A stretch of 51,489 nt of DNA. It comes from Candidatus Kurthia equi (GTDB lineage Bacteria > Bacillota > Bacilli > Bacillales_A > Planococcaceae). The notes below the pieces were generated by a model that searched no databases, was not told where the DNA came from, and saw only the letters and a program-made list of their open reading frames with translations. The DNA lies in NCBI GenBank assembly GCA_018065935.1, contig JAGHSJ010000209.1:1-51489 (forward strand), given 5' to 3'. The translations under genes were made by a program, and so were the position numbers. Positions 1-9,591 of the stretch are shown piece by piece. Position 1 is the first letter of the stretch; every line of letters starts with the position of its first letter.

Positions 1-1
1 G

Positions 2-487
2 CAACAACCGATGATGCAACAACAGCAACCGATGATGCAACAGCAACAACCGATGATGCAACAACAGCAACCGATGATGCAACAGCAACAACCGATGATG
101 CAACAACAACCGATGATGCAACAGCAACAACCGATGATGCAACAACAACCGATGATGCAACAGCAGCAAAATGTGCAACAAGCACAATTTATTGATTTCG
201 AGCAAACAAATTTAAAACAAGCAGAAGCAAGAAATTTAAATATGTTGATGGACATACCACTACAAGTAACTGTAGAATTAGGACGTACCAATCGTTCTGT
301 GAAAGAAGTCCTAGAGTTATCAAGTGGTTCTATTATTGAATTAGATAAATTAGCTGGTGAACCAGTAGACATCCTTGTGAATAGTCGTTTAATTGCAAAA
401 GGTGAAGTTGTTGTAATTGATGAAAACTTTGGAGTTCGTATTACAGACATTTTAAGCAAGGAAGACCGCTTAAATAATTTAAGATAG
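2..487 (+). CDS. fliY: Flagellar motor switch phosphatase FliY, C-terminal part (5' end outside window): Q/M/P repeat linker plus FliN/SpoA domain
   Basis: C-terminus [70 protein letters not shown] is a typical FliN domain; followed by cheY-fliO-fliP. Confidence 0.93.
   Translation, partial: QQPMMQQQQPMMQQQQPMMQQQQPMMQQQQPMMQQQPMMQQQQPMMQQQPMMQQQQNVQQAQFIDFEQTNLKQAEARNLNMLMDIPLQVTVELGRTNRSVKEVLELSSGSIIELDKLAGEPVDILVNSRLIAKGEVVVIDENFGVRITDILSKEDRLNNLR
11..170 (+). repeat. In-frame tandem repeat encoding (M)MQQQ(Q)P units in the FliY linker
   Basis: Repeated 'ccgatgatgcaacaacagcaa' units of about 18/21 bp seen directly in the sequence. Confidence 0.95.
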
Positions 488-511
488 ATTTTTTATTGGA
501 GGAATTGACTA

Positions 512-874
512 ATGGCAAAAAGAATATTGATTGTAGATGACGCGGCATTTATGCGTATGATGATTAAAGACATTCTAACGAAGAATGGTTTTGAAGTAGT
601 TGGGGAGGCTGCAGACGGTGCACAGGCTGTTGAAAAATATGCAGAATTAAAACCCGATTTAGTAACAATGGATATCACAATGCCAGAAATGGACGGAATC
701 GCTGCACTTAAAGTGATTAAAGAAAAAGATCCATCAGCACTAATTATTATGTGTTCAGCGATGGGACAACAAGCAATGGTTATTGATGCAATTCAAGCTG
801 GAGCTAAAGACTTCATCGTTAAACCATTCCAAGCTGATCGTGTAATTGAAGCAATTCAAAAAGCGTTAGGTTAA
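512..874 (+). CDS. cheY: Chemotaxis response regulator CheY
   Basis: MAKRILIVDDAAFMRMMIKDIL...VTMDITMPEMDG...KPF; receiver domain; RBS ggagg; fla/che position. Confidence 0.96.
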   Translation: MAKRILIVDDAAFMRMMIKDILTKNGFEVVGEAADGAQAVEKYAELKPDLVTMDITMPEMDGIAALKVIKEKDPSALIIMCSAMGQQAMVIDAIQAGAKDFIVKPFQADRVIEAIQKALG

Positions 875-878
875 TAAA

Positions 879-1583
879 ATGTTAAAGCAATCATCTAAAA
901 CTCGATTTATATTGATCGTGATGTTAATGATTTCTGTATTATCTTTTTCAGCATGGAGCATGCCTGCTTTTGCTGAAAAGGATGGTATGGTTAGCGATAG
1001 CTTCAAAGTAGATTCTGGAAATACTGATGATAGTACATCAAAAACAACTAATACTAAAGATCCATCTGATACTGATGATAAAGATAGTTCATTAAGCTCA
1101 GGTATGTCAGCTTGGGATTATATTAAAATTCTTTTAGCATTAGCATTTGTTGTGTGTTTATTGTTTTTTGTATTGAAATTAGTAAATAGAAATAATAAGA
1201 AGTATCAATCAAACCAAATGCTCCAAAATCTTGGTGGGGTTTCTGTTGGACAACAAAAATCTATTCAACTATTAAAAGTGGGGAATTCATTATTTTTAGT
1301 TGGTGTAGGTGATGATGTACATATATTAAAAGAGATTACAGATGAACAAGAGCAACAAAGCTTGTTAAAAATGCATGATGATAAGCAAGATTTGGCAGCT
1401 CAAGTTCCATATATAGCAGAACTACTAACAACAATAAAAAATAAAGTAAAAAAACAACCAGCTGAAACTGGGAAAAAAGATGATTTTAAAGAAGAGTTAG
1501 ATAAAAAACTTGATCAAATTAAAAAAAATCGTCAAAAACAATTAAATGAACTGAATCAAAAGGAGAAGAATGACAATGAATGA
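879..1583 (+). CDS. fliO: Flagellar biosynthesis protein FliO/FliZ family
   Basis: Signal peptide, one TM segment and basic C-tail between cheY and fliP. Confidence 0.85.
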   Translation: MLKQSSKTRFILIVMLMISVLSFSAWSMPAFAEKDGMVSDSFKVDSGNTDDSTSKTTNTKDPSDTDDKDSSLSSGMSAWDYIKILLALAFVVCLLFFVLKLVNRNNKKYQSNQMLQNLGGVSVGQQKSIQLLKVGNSLFLVGVGDDVHILKEITDEQEQQSLLKMHDDKQDLAAQVPYIAELLTTIKNKVKKQPAETGKKDDFKEELDKKLDQIKKNRQKQLNELNQKEKNDNE

Positions 1584-2232
1584 TTTACTTGACTCATTTT
1601 CTGCTAGTGGCACGGCTACTTCAGTAAAATTGATGCTACTGTTAACAGTCTTGTCATTGGCTCCAAGTATCTTGATTCTAATGACATCATTTACACGAAT
1701 TGTTATCGTACTTTCTTTTGTACGAACAGCATTAGCAACACAACAAATGCCACCTAACCAAGTGATTGTTGGATTGGCGTTATTTTTAACGTTTTTTATT
1801 ATGGCACCTACTTTCCAAGAAGCGAATAAAGAAGCATTACAGCCTTTATTTAAGGATGAAATTACTTTGGACCAAGCTTACGATAAAGCGAGTGAACCAT
1901 TTAAAGAATTTATGAGTAAACATACGAGACAGACAGATTTAGATTTATTCTTAAATTATTCAGGTGAAAAAATGCCTGATTCAGTAAAAGATATTTCACT
2001 AACAACGTTAGTTCCAGCATATACATTAAGTGAATTAAAAACAGCCTTTCAAATGGGATTTATGATTTTTATACCGTTTTTAGTAATTGATATGATTGTC
2101 GCCAGTGTCTTGATGTCCATGGGGATGATGATGCTACCACCGGTTATGATTTCATTGCCATTTAAAATTCTATTATTCGTCTTAGTCGATGGTTGGTACC
2201 TCGTTATGAAATCTTTATTGGAGAGCTTTTAG
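1570..2232 (+). CDS. fliP: Flagellar export protein FliP
   Basis: TSFTRIVIVLSFVRTALATQQMPPNQVIVGLALFLTFFIMAPT is FliP signature. Confidence 0.97.
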   Translation: MTMNDLLDSFSASGTATSVKLMLLLTVLSLAPSILILMTSFTRIVIVLSFVRTALATQQMPPNQVIVGLALFLTFFIMAPTFQEANKEALQPLFKDEITLDQAYDKASEPFKEFMSKHTRQTDLDLFLNYSGEKMPDSVKDISLTTLVPAYTLSELKTAFQMGFMIFIPFLVIDMIVASVLMSMGMMMLPPVMISLPFKILLFVLVDGWYLVMKSLLESF

Positions 2233-2250
2233 AGAAAGGGGAAGGATTCG

Positions 2251-2520
2251 ATGTCACAAGAGTTTGTCATTTCGGTTGCTGAACGCGCCATTACTGTAAT
2301 ATTACTTGTTTCCGGCCCCTTACTACTTGTTGCTCTAATAACGGGGCTTTTAGTGAGTATTTTTCAGGCTACCACACAGATTCAAGAGCAAACGCTATCA
2401 TTCGTACCTAAAATTATTGCTGTTTTAGTCGCAATTGTTTTTTTTGGTCCGTTTATGTTAACGCATGTTACTTCTTATGCACGCGATATTTTTCAAAATC
2501 TAACACGGTTTATAGGGTGA
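2251..2520 (+). CDS. fliQ: Flagellar export protein FliQ
   Basis: 89 aa two-TM protein with ATTQIQEQTLSFVPKI motif. Confidence 0.96.
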   Translation: MSQEFVISVAERAITVILLVSGPLLLVALITGLLVSIFQATTQIQEQTLSFVPKIIAVLVAIVFFGPFMLTHVTSYARDIFQNLTRFIG

Positions 2521-2524
2521 GTAA

Positions 2525-3301
2525 ATGGAACAATTAATTCCAAAACTACCTGTATTTTTTTTAATACTTGTACGTTTAAGCGCATTTTTCGTCACAGTTC
2601 CATTCTTTTCATATAAAACAATACCAGCAAAAGCTCGAATAACATTGGCTCTTGTTTTAGCTTGGATGATGACTTATTCCATCCAAACAACCAATGTTTC
2701 AATAGATGAAAATTATGCGATGCTTGTATTAAAAGAAGCTATTGTTGGATTATTACTTGGATTAGTAGCCTTTATCATTTTTTCAGCATTACAAATTGCG
2801 GGAAGTTTTATCGATTTTCAAATTGGTTTTGCAATTGCCAATGTAATTGATCCAATGACAGGTGCTCAAAGCCCGTTAATTGGTCAGTTTTTCCAAACAT
2901 TAGCGATGATGTTATTGATTGCAACGAATGGCCATTATTTATTATTAGATGCCATTTATTTTAGTTATCAATATTTGCCTTTGCAAAGTGCTTGGCCTGA
3001 TTTTGGTGATGTAGCAATAAGCGTATTTATTATGAAAACATTTACTACAGTATTCGCGATTGCATTTCAGATGGCTGCACCTGTTGTGGCAACAATATTC
3101 TTAGTGGATTTAGCGCTAGGGATTACAGCAAAAACTGTCCCACAATTAAATATTTTCGTTGTAGGTTTTCCGATAAAAATAGGTGTGAGTTTCATCGTGC
3201 TCATTACGATGATGAGCGTAATGATTGCAGTGATGCAAAAGCTCTTCACTGTGATGTTCGCAGCTATGCGAGATTTCATGGTTATATTAGGTGGTGGATA
3301 G
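2525..3301 (+). CDS. fliR: Flagellar export protein FliR
   Basis: Multi-TM FliR between fliQ and flhB. Confidence 0.95.
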   Translation: MEQLIPKLPVFFLILVRLSAFFVTVPFFSYKTIPAKARITLALVLAWMMTYSIQTTNVSIDENYAMLVLKEAIVGLLLGLVAFIIFSALQIAGSFIDFQIGFAIANVIDPMTGAQSPLIGQFFQTLAMMLLIATNGHYLLLDAIYFSYQYLPLQSAWPDFGDVAISVFIMKTFTTVFAIAFQMAAPVVATIFLVDLALGITAKTVPQLNIFVVGFPIKIGVSFIVLITMMSVMIAVMQKLFTVMFAAMRDFMVILGGG

Positions 3302-3305
3302 TAAG

Positions 3306-4388
3306 ATGTTAATGAAAGTAGACTTACAGTTTTTCGCAGGTGAAAAAACCGAAAAAGCCACGCCGAAAAAAAGGCAGGATTCTAGAAAAAAAGGACAGGT
3401 TCTTAAGAGTCAGGATGTAACAAGTGCACTTGTTTTATTAGCTATCTTTTTATATTTATTGATTGCAGGTTCATCCATGCGAGATAATCTCTTAGCCTTT
3501 TTTAGAGAAACGTTCACACATTTAATTAATATTGAAACGATTTCCATCAAATCAATCATGGAAATATTTAAAGATATTTTGATAGAAATGGCTATTATCA
3601 TTTTGCCTATTTTAGTCATTGCAGTCATTGCAGCTGTAGCTGCTAACTTTTTTCAATTTGGTTTGTTATTTACAACAGAAACACTAAAGTTTGATTTAAA
3701 AAAAATCGATCCCATAAAAGGGTTTAAACGCATTTTCTCAATGCGTGCCATTATTGAATTAATTAAGTCTATTTTAAAAATCTCTTTTATCGGAACAGTT
3801 ACAACGGTTATTATTTTTGTGAATATCCATGATGTACTAAGGCTCTCTTTTAAAACTCCCAGCGATACATTATCAACTGTAGGTAAATTAGCCGCTATTA
3901 TGGGGATTGCAGCAAGCCTTGTTTTAGCAGTCATTGCCGTGTTAGATTACTTTTATCAAAAATTCGATTATGAAAAAAATCTAAAAATGTCTAAACAAGA
4001 TATCAAAGATGAGTACAAAAATACAGAGGGTGATCCTCTAATTAAATCGAAAATTAAGCAAAGACAAAGAGAGATGGCGATGCGAAGGATGATGCAAGAA
4101 ATTCCAGATGCAGATGTTGTTATTACCAATCCCACTCACTATGCTATCGCTTTAAAATATGATGATGAAACAATGGATGCTCCAAAGGTTGTTGCTAAAG
4201 GAACAGACCATGTTGCACAAAAAATAAAACTAATTGCAAAAGAGAATGATGTAGTAATGGTTGAAAATAGACCGCTTGCTCGTGCTATGTACGACCAAGT
4301 TCAAATAGGTCAAAGAATTCCAGATGAGTTCTTTAAAGCAGTGGCCGAAGTATTAGCACATGTTTATCGAATGAAACGAAAAATTTAG
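3306..4388 (+). CDS. flhB: Flagellar export switch protein FlhB
   Basis: GEKTEKATPKKRQDSRKKGQ and the NPTH autocleavage motif (VVITNPTHYAIALKY); ATG at 3306 preferred over the track start at 3291. Confidence 0.96.
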   Translation: MLMKVDLQFFAGEKTEKATPKKRQDSRKKGQVLKSQDVTSALVLLAIFLYLLIAGSSMRDNLLAFFRETFTHLINIETISIKSIMEIFKDILIEMAIIILPILVIAVIAAVAANFFQFGLLFTTETLKFDLKKIDPIKGFKRIFSMRAIIELIKSILKISFIGTVTTVIIFVNIHDVLRLSFKTPSDTLSTVGKLAAIMGIAASLVLAVIAVLDYFYQKFDYEKNLKMSKQDIKDEYKNTEGDPLIKSKIKQRQREMAMRRMMQEIPDADVVITNPTHYAIALKYDDETMDAPKVVAKGTDHVAQKIKLIAKENDVVMVENRPLARAMYDQVQIGQRIPDEFFKAVAEVLAHVYRMKRKI

Positions 4389-4400
4389 GGAGGTACAACA

Positions 4401-6434
4401 ATGAAAATTCGCGATATAGGGGTTTTGGCTGCAGTTATTATGATTGTAGCTATGCTTGTAGTACCTTTACCTCCATGGTTAATCAGTTTTTTAATCATCG
4501 TCAATTTAACATTAGCATTGCTGGTTTTACTAACCTCAATGAATATGCAGGAAGCTTTACAGTTCTCTGTATTCCCAACTTTATTATTACTACTGACATT
4601 ATTCAGATTAGGGCTAAATGTTTCGACAACGCGTGCCATTTTATCTGAAGGAGACGCAGGTAATGTTGTAGAAACCTTTGGTACCTTCGTAGTAGGTGGT
4701 AATATTCTAGTCGGTGTCGTTGTATTCGTCATTCTAGTTATTATCCAATTTATCGTTATTACAAAAGGGTCAGAGCGTGTATCAGAAGTAGCTGCTCGAT
4801 TCACATTAGATGCGATGCCAGGTAAACAAATGGCGATTGATGCTGATTTAAATGCCGGATTAATTTCGGAAAAGGATGCGAGAGCACGTCGAGAAAAAGT
4901 TAGTAACGAAGCCGATTTTTATGGTGCCATGGATGGTGCCACAAAGTTCGTAAAAGGTGATGCCATTGCTGGTATTATTATCGTTATTATTAATATGTTA
5001 GTTGGTATGGTTATCGGTGTTATGCAGATGGACATGGAATTTTCAGAAGCCATCGCTCATTTCACAACATTAACCGTTGGTGATGGTCTTGTATCACAAA
5101 TTCCAGCATTATTAATTTCTACTGCAACAGGTATTGTTGTTACTAGAGCAGGTTCAAAAGGGAATCTTAGCTCAGATATTACAGGTCAATTGTTATCGAA
5201 TCCTAAATTATTATACATAGCATCAGCTACCATTTTACTATTAGGTTTTGTAACACCTATTCAAGAAATTTTTACGATTTCTGTGGCGTTAGTTATTGCC
5301 TTCTTAGGTTATCGTATTAGTTCGATGAGTAAAGAAACGGAAGAAGAAATTGATGAAATTGAAGAAGAGGAAGTAACTGATAATCTGAAAAGTCCTGAAA
5401 ACGTTGTTAACCTATTAAATGTAGATCCAATTGAATTTGAATTTGGCTATGGGTTAATTCCATTAGTTGATGCTTCACAAGGCGGCGATTTACTTGATCG
5501 TGTCGTAATGATTCGTCGACAATTAGCGTTAGAACTCGGGATTGTTATACCAGTAGTCCGTATTCGAGATAATATTCAACTTCAACCGAATGAATATCGC
5601 ATAAAAGTAAAAGGGAATGAATTAGCGAAAGGTGAGCTACTTTTAGATCATTATTTAGCTATGAGCCCGGGAGATGATGACTCAATTGAGGGTATAGATA
5701 CAATAGAGCCTTCATTTGGATTACCAGCTAAATGGATTAATGAACAGGTGAAGGAAGAAGCCGAGATGTTGGGCTATACGGTTGTAGATCCACCGAGCGT
5801 TGTTTCTACACACTTAACTGAAATTATCCGTGCGAATGCTTCAGAATTATTAGGTAGACAAGAAACGAAACAATTGATTGATCACTTACGTGAAACGTCG
5901 CCTATCTTAGTAGATGAGTTAACACCAGCACCTATGTCTATTGGTGAAATTCAAAAAGTATTATCTAAATTATTAGATGAAAGTGTTTCGGTTCGTAATT
6001 TACCAATTATTTTTGAAACATTAGCTGACTATTCTAAATTAACTTCAGATGTGGATGTTTTAACAGAGTATGTTCGTCAAGCATTGGCAAGACAAATTAC
6101 TACACAATATGCTGGCACACAAACGGAGTTAAAAGTACTAACTGTGTCTGCAAAAGTTGAAAAATTGATTGCGGATAGTATCCAACAAACAGATCATGGA
6201 AACTATTTAGCAATGGATCCACAAATGTCGCAGGCAATTTTAGAGTCAACGGCAGGAGAACTTGAACGAACATCATTTATTGAACAAGCACCAGTTATCT
6301 TATGTTCTCCAGCAGTGCGTATGTATGTACGCCAGTTAACTGAACGTTATTTCCCTCAAATTCCAATCCTGTCGTATAACGAGTTAGATGCGTCGATTGA
6401 GATTCAAAGTGTCGGAGTGGTGAATGTAGAATGA
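4401..6434 (+). CDS. flhA: Flagellar export protein FlhA
   Basis: FHIPEP family: RLGLNVSTTRAIL, TLDAMPGKQMAIDADLNAG. Confidence 0.97.
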   Translation: MKIRDIGVLAAVIMIVAMLVVPLPPWLISFLIIVNLTLALLVLLTSMNMQEALQFSVFPTLLLLLTLFRLGLNVSTTRAILSEGDAGNVVETFGTFVVGGNILVGVVVFVILVIIQFIVITKGSERVSEVAARFTLDAMPGKQMAIDADLNAGLISEKDARARREKVSNEADFYGAMDGATKFVKGDAIAGIIIVIINMLVGMVIGVMQMDMEFSEAIAHFTTLTVGDGLVSQIPALLISTATGIVVTRAGSKGNLSSDITGQLLSNPKLLYIASATILLLGFVTPIQEIFTISVALVIAFLGYRISSMSKETEEEIDEIEEEEVTDNLKSPENVVNLLNVDPIEFEFGYGLIPLVDASQGGDLLDRVVMIRRQLALELGIVIPVVRIRDNIQLQPNEYRIKVKGNELAKGELLLDHYLAMSPGDDDSIEGIDTIEPSFGLPAKWINEQVKEEAEMLGYTVVDPPSVVSTHLTEIIRANASELLGRQETKQLIDHLRETSPILVDELTPAPMSIGEIQKVLSKLLDESVSVRNLPIIFETLADYSKLTSDVDVLTEYVRQALARQITTQYAGTQTELKVLTVSAKVEKLIADSIQQTDHGNYLAMDPQMSQAILESTAGELERTSFIEQAPVILCSPAVRMYVRQLTERYFPQIPILSYNELDASIEIQSVGVVNVE

Positions 6435-7573
6435 AGATGAAAAAATATATTGCAATTTCTATGCCAGAAGCCATGAAGAAAGTTAAATCTGAACTTGGCG
6501 AGGATGCTGTAATTGTTAGTTCAAAAGTAATTTATTCAAAAGGTTTCTTAGGCATGCTTAAAAAGAAGCAATTTGAAGTTGTAGCAGGAGTAAATCAGCA
6601 GTCGCGTGTAGATACGCGACCTGATTTAGAAATGCATGCAATTAATAAAGAGGTTGAACTACAACAGAAAAAACAGTTTGAAGAACAATTTTTAATTAGC
6701 AAACAAAATGATGATATTCAAAAACAGCTTGATGAATTAAAACAGCTTATGCGAGCGGCTAATAAACCTAAAGCATCAACAATGCCAAAAATTATACAGC
6801 CTATTTATACGTTGTTAAAAGAACAGGAACTGAATGACCAACTCATCACAGATATTTGTGATGAGCTTTTTGCAATCATTCAGGACAAACCAACTGTTAC
6901 TGCGGATGAGCTATTAATGGCTTCTCAGGAGGCACTTTTCCGCAAATTATCCAAGTTACCTATGGGTGGTTTAAACTTTGGAAGAAAATTTGTCAATGTT
7001 TTAGGACCTACTGGAGTAGGGAAAACAACCACGATAGCAAAAATTGCTGCTCGTGCGGTATTGGAGAAAAAGAAAAAAGTCGCTTTTATTACAACGGATA
7101 CGTATCGTATAGGGGCAATCGAACAATTAAAAACCTATGCAAATCTATTACATGCTCCTGTAGAAGTAGTGTACACACCTTCAGATTATAAGCGAGCAAT
7201 CGAACAATTTGCAGGACATGATTTAATTCTAATAGATACAGCGGGGAGAAATTATAAAGAAGCCCGATTTATTACTGATTTAGAAAAATTAATTGATATT
7301 AAATCCAATGCTCAAAATTATTTAGTTTTGTCATTAACTGCGAAAGAAAATGATATGGCGACAATAATTGAACAGTTTGAAGGATTTGATATTGATCAAT
7401 TGATATTTACCAAGTTAGATGAAACAAATACTATTGGCTCAATGGTTAATTTAATGGTTAAATATAATAAGGGACTTGCTTACTATACGGATGGTCAAGA
7501 AGTACCAGAAAATATCGAAGAAGGTTCAGTGTCTAAACTTGTAGAATTAATCTATCAAGGAGCTGAAAAATGA
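6431..7573 (+). CDS. flhF: SRP-type GTPase FlhF
   Basis: GPTGVGKTTTIAKIAARA, TTDTYRIGAIEQLKTYA, IDTAGRN. Confidence 0.95.
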   Translation: MKMKKYIAISMPEAMKKVKSELGEDAVIVSSKVIYSKGFLGMLKKKQFEVVAGVNQQSRVDTRPDLEMHAINKEVELQQKKQFEEQFLISKQNDDIQKQLDELKQLMRAANKPKASTMPKIIQPIYTLLKEQELNDQLITDICDELFAIIQDKPTVTADELLMASQEALFRKLSKLPMGGLNFGRKFVNVLGPTGVGKTTTIAKIAARAVLEKKKKVAFITTDTYRIGAIEQLKTYANLLHAPVEVVYTPSDYKRAIEQFAGHDLILIDTAGRNYKEARFITDLEKLIDIKSNAQNYLVLSLTAKENDMATIIEQFEGFDIDQLIFTKLDETNTIGSMVNLMVKYNKGLAYYTDGQEVPENIEEGSVSKLVELIYQGAEK

Positions 7574-8442
7574 TGGATCAAGCCGCATTACTTAGACAAA
7601 AAATGCAGGGTCAGGTACAGATCACATGTAAAACAATTGCTGTTGTAAGTGGCAAAGGTGGAGTGGGTAAAAGTAATTTTACAACGAACTTCTCTTTGGC
7701 ACTTGCAGAGTTAAAGCAGCGGGTCTTAATTGTTGATATGGATTTAGGTATGGGTAATATTCACATTTTGCTAGGCAAAACTGCGCGAAATAGTTTAACT
7801 AATTATTTACAAGGGGAATGCTCTATTCAAGAGATTATTCACCATGATGATGAGAACTTGGACTTTATAGCAGGTGGCTCTGGCATGTCTTCTTTGCTAC
7901 GATGGTCGGACTTTATGTTCGAGCGTCTTATTTTCGCCTTTAATGAGCTACAAAAGAACTACGACTTTATACTCTTCGATATGGGAGCAGGTGCAACAGA
8001 GTGGTCTTTACAATTTATCATGTCAGTTGATGATGTGGTGGTCGTATCTACAACAGAGCCTACTTCTGTCACAGATGCTTACTCTATGATGAAATATATT
8101 CATAATAAAGATCAGGATAAGAATTTTCATTTGATTTGTAACAGAGCGTTTTCTGCAGAGGAAGGATTAAATACTTTAGCACGTTTAAAAACAACGATGT
8201 CACGTTTCCTTGTGAAAGAAGTTTCTGAACTAGGTGTCATTTTAGAGGACATACATGTACGTAAGGCAATTAATCAGCAAGTACCGTATAAAAGGCTATA
8301 TCCTAATTGTGTGGCTTCTAGGGCTATCTCAGAGATTGCTGAGCGCTACCTATACAATGATGGTACGCAAACAGTACAAGTTGTTGAAACAAATCAATTT
8401 TTAAGTAAATTAAAGGGATTATTTTCTAAAGGGAGGTCTTGA
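7570..8442 (+). CDS. flhG: MinD-like ATPase FlhG (YlxH)
   Basis: SGKGGVGKSNFTTNFSLAL; VDMDLGMGNIHILLG; downstream of flhF. Confidence 0.93.
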   Translation: MMDQAALLRQKMQGQVQITCKTIAVVSGKGGVGKSNFTTNFSLALAELKQRVLIVDMDLGMGNIHILLGKTARNSLTNYLQGECSIQEIIHHDDENLDFIAGGSGMSSLLRWSDFMFERLIFAFNELQKNYDFILFDMGAGATEWSLQFIMSVDDVVVVSTTEPTSVTDAYSMMKYIHNKDQDKNFHLICNRAFSAEEGLNTLARLKTTMSRFLVKEVSELGVILEDIHVRKAINQQVPYKRLYPNCVASRAISEIAERYLYNDGTQTVQVVETNQFLSKLKGLFSKGRS

Positions 8443-8446
8443 GTCC

Positions 8447-9580
8447 ATGACACCATTGAAAAAACTTCTAGTTGTAGATGATTCAGCCTTTATGAGGAAG
8501 CTTATATCAGAGTTTTTTGAAGGAAATTCATTTATAGAAGTAGTCGGAACTGCAAGAAATGGTCGCGATGCATTAGCTAAAATTAAATTGTTAAATCCAG
8601 ATGTACTTACAATGGATGTAGAAATGCCAGAAATGAATGGTTTAGAAGCCCTCAAACAAATTATGGAGGAACAACCAAAACCAGTTGTTATGCTCTCTTC
8701 AACGACTACTTCAAATGCGGCAATTACGATGGAAGCGATTGCTAATGGCGCAGTAGATTTTGTGGCAAAACCAAGCGGCACTATTTCACTTGATTTAGAC
8801 AAAATTAAAGAAGAACTTATTGAAAAGGTTAAAGCTGCAGCTCTTGTGCCTATCTCTAGATTGCAAAAGGCAACAGCACCGCCGACAAGATTTAAATTGG
8901 CAGAGCAATCACCGATGAAAGAACAGTCACCAGTTAAAGAACTATTACCGATGAAAGAAAGACATCCTATAGATGCAATGGTCGATCAATCTTGGCGAAG
9001 TCATTCACGAAAGCTTGTCGTTATTGGAACTTCTACTGGAGGTCCAAGAGCATTACAAGAGGTTTTAACCACTTTGCCAGCTACAATTGGTGCACCTATT
9101 TTAATTGTGCAGCATATGCCAGCAGGATTTACGAACTCTTTAGCAAAAAGATTGAATCAATTGTCCGATATAACTGTTAAAGAGGCTGAAAATGGGGACT
9201 TATTACAGCCTGGAGTAGCTTATATTGCTCCTGGCGGTAGTCAAATGACCGTCCGTAAAGTTGGCATGTCTACCTCAATCTATATTGATGCGGAACAACC
9301 AGCAGTGGGAGGTCATAAACCAGCAGTTGATGTGTTGTTTGAGAGTGTAGCAAAAATAACAGACGTCGATCGAATAGCTGTCATTATGACTGGTATGGGT
9401 TCAGATGGATCAAAAGGGATTAAAGCGTTAAAAGAAAGTGGTAATACACGAGTTATTTCCGAAGCAGAGGAAAGTTGTGTCGTTTATGGCATGCCTAAAT
9501 CTGCAGAAAAGACAGGCGTAGTAGACCGCGTAGTTAAATTAACAAACATTTCTCAAACAATAATGAGTTTTATAAAATAG
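8447..9580 (+). CDS. cheB: Protein-glutamate methylesterase CheB
   Basis: Receiver domain plus GTSTGGPRALQEVL and IVIMTGMGSDGSKG-like catalytic motifs. Confidence 0.96.
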   Translation: MTPLKKLLVVDDSAFMRKLISEFFEGNSFIEVVGTARNGRDALAKIKLLNPDVLTMDVEMPEMNGLEALKQIMEEQPKPVVMLSSTTTSNAAITMEAIANGAVDFVAKPSGTISLDLDKIKEELIEKVKAAALVPISRLQKATAPPTRFKLAEQSPMKEQSPVKELLPMKERHPIDAMVDQSWRSHSRKLVVIGTSTGGPRALQEVLTTLPATIGAPILIVQHMPAGFTNSLAKRLNQLSDITVKEAENGDLLQPGVAYIAPGGSQMTVRKVGMSTSIYIDAEQPAVGGHKPAVDVLFESVAKITDVDRIAVIMTGMGSDGSKGIKALKESGNTRVISEAEESCVVYGMPKSAEKTGVVDRVVKLTNISQTIMSFIK

Positions 9581-9591
9581 GGGGGAGAATT

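Noticed and set aside
11-180. Possible CRISPR-like array at the window start
   Set aside because: Units are contiguous with no unique spacers, are in-frame Q/M/P codons and end in a FliN domain, so this is a coding minisatellite.
7874-8089. Alternative-frame + strand ORF within flhG
   Set aside because: Overlaps the conserved MinD-family frame, with no independent support. Likewise 8992-9180, 14714-14929, 24419-24628, 39410-39601 and 50867-51082.
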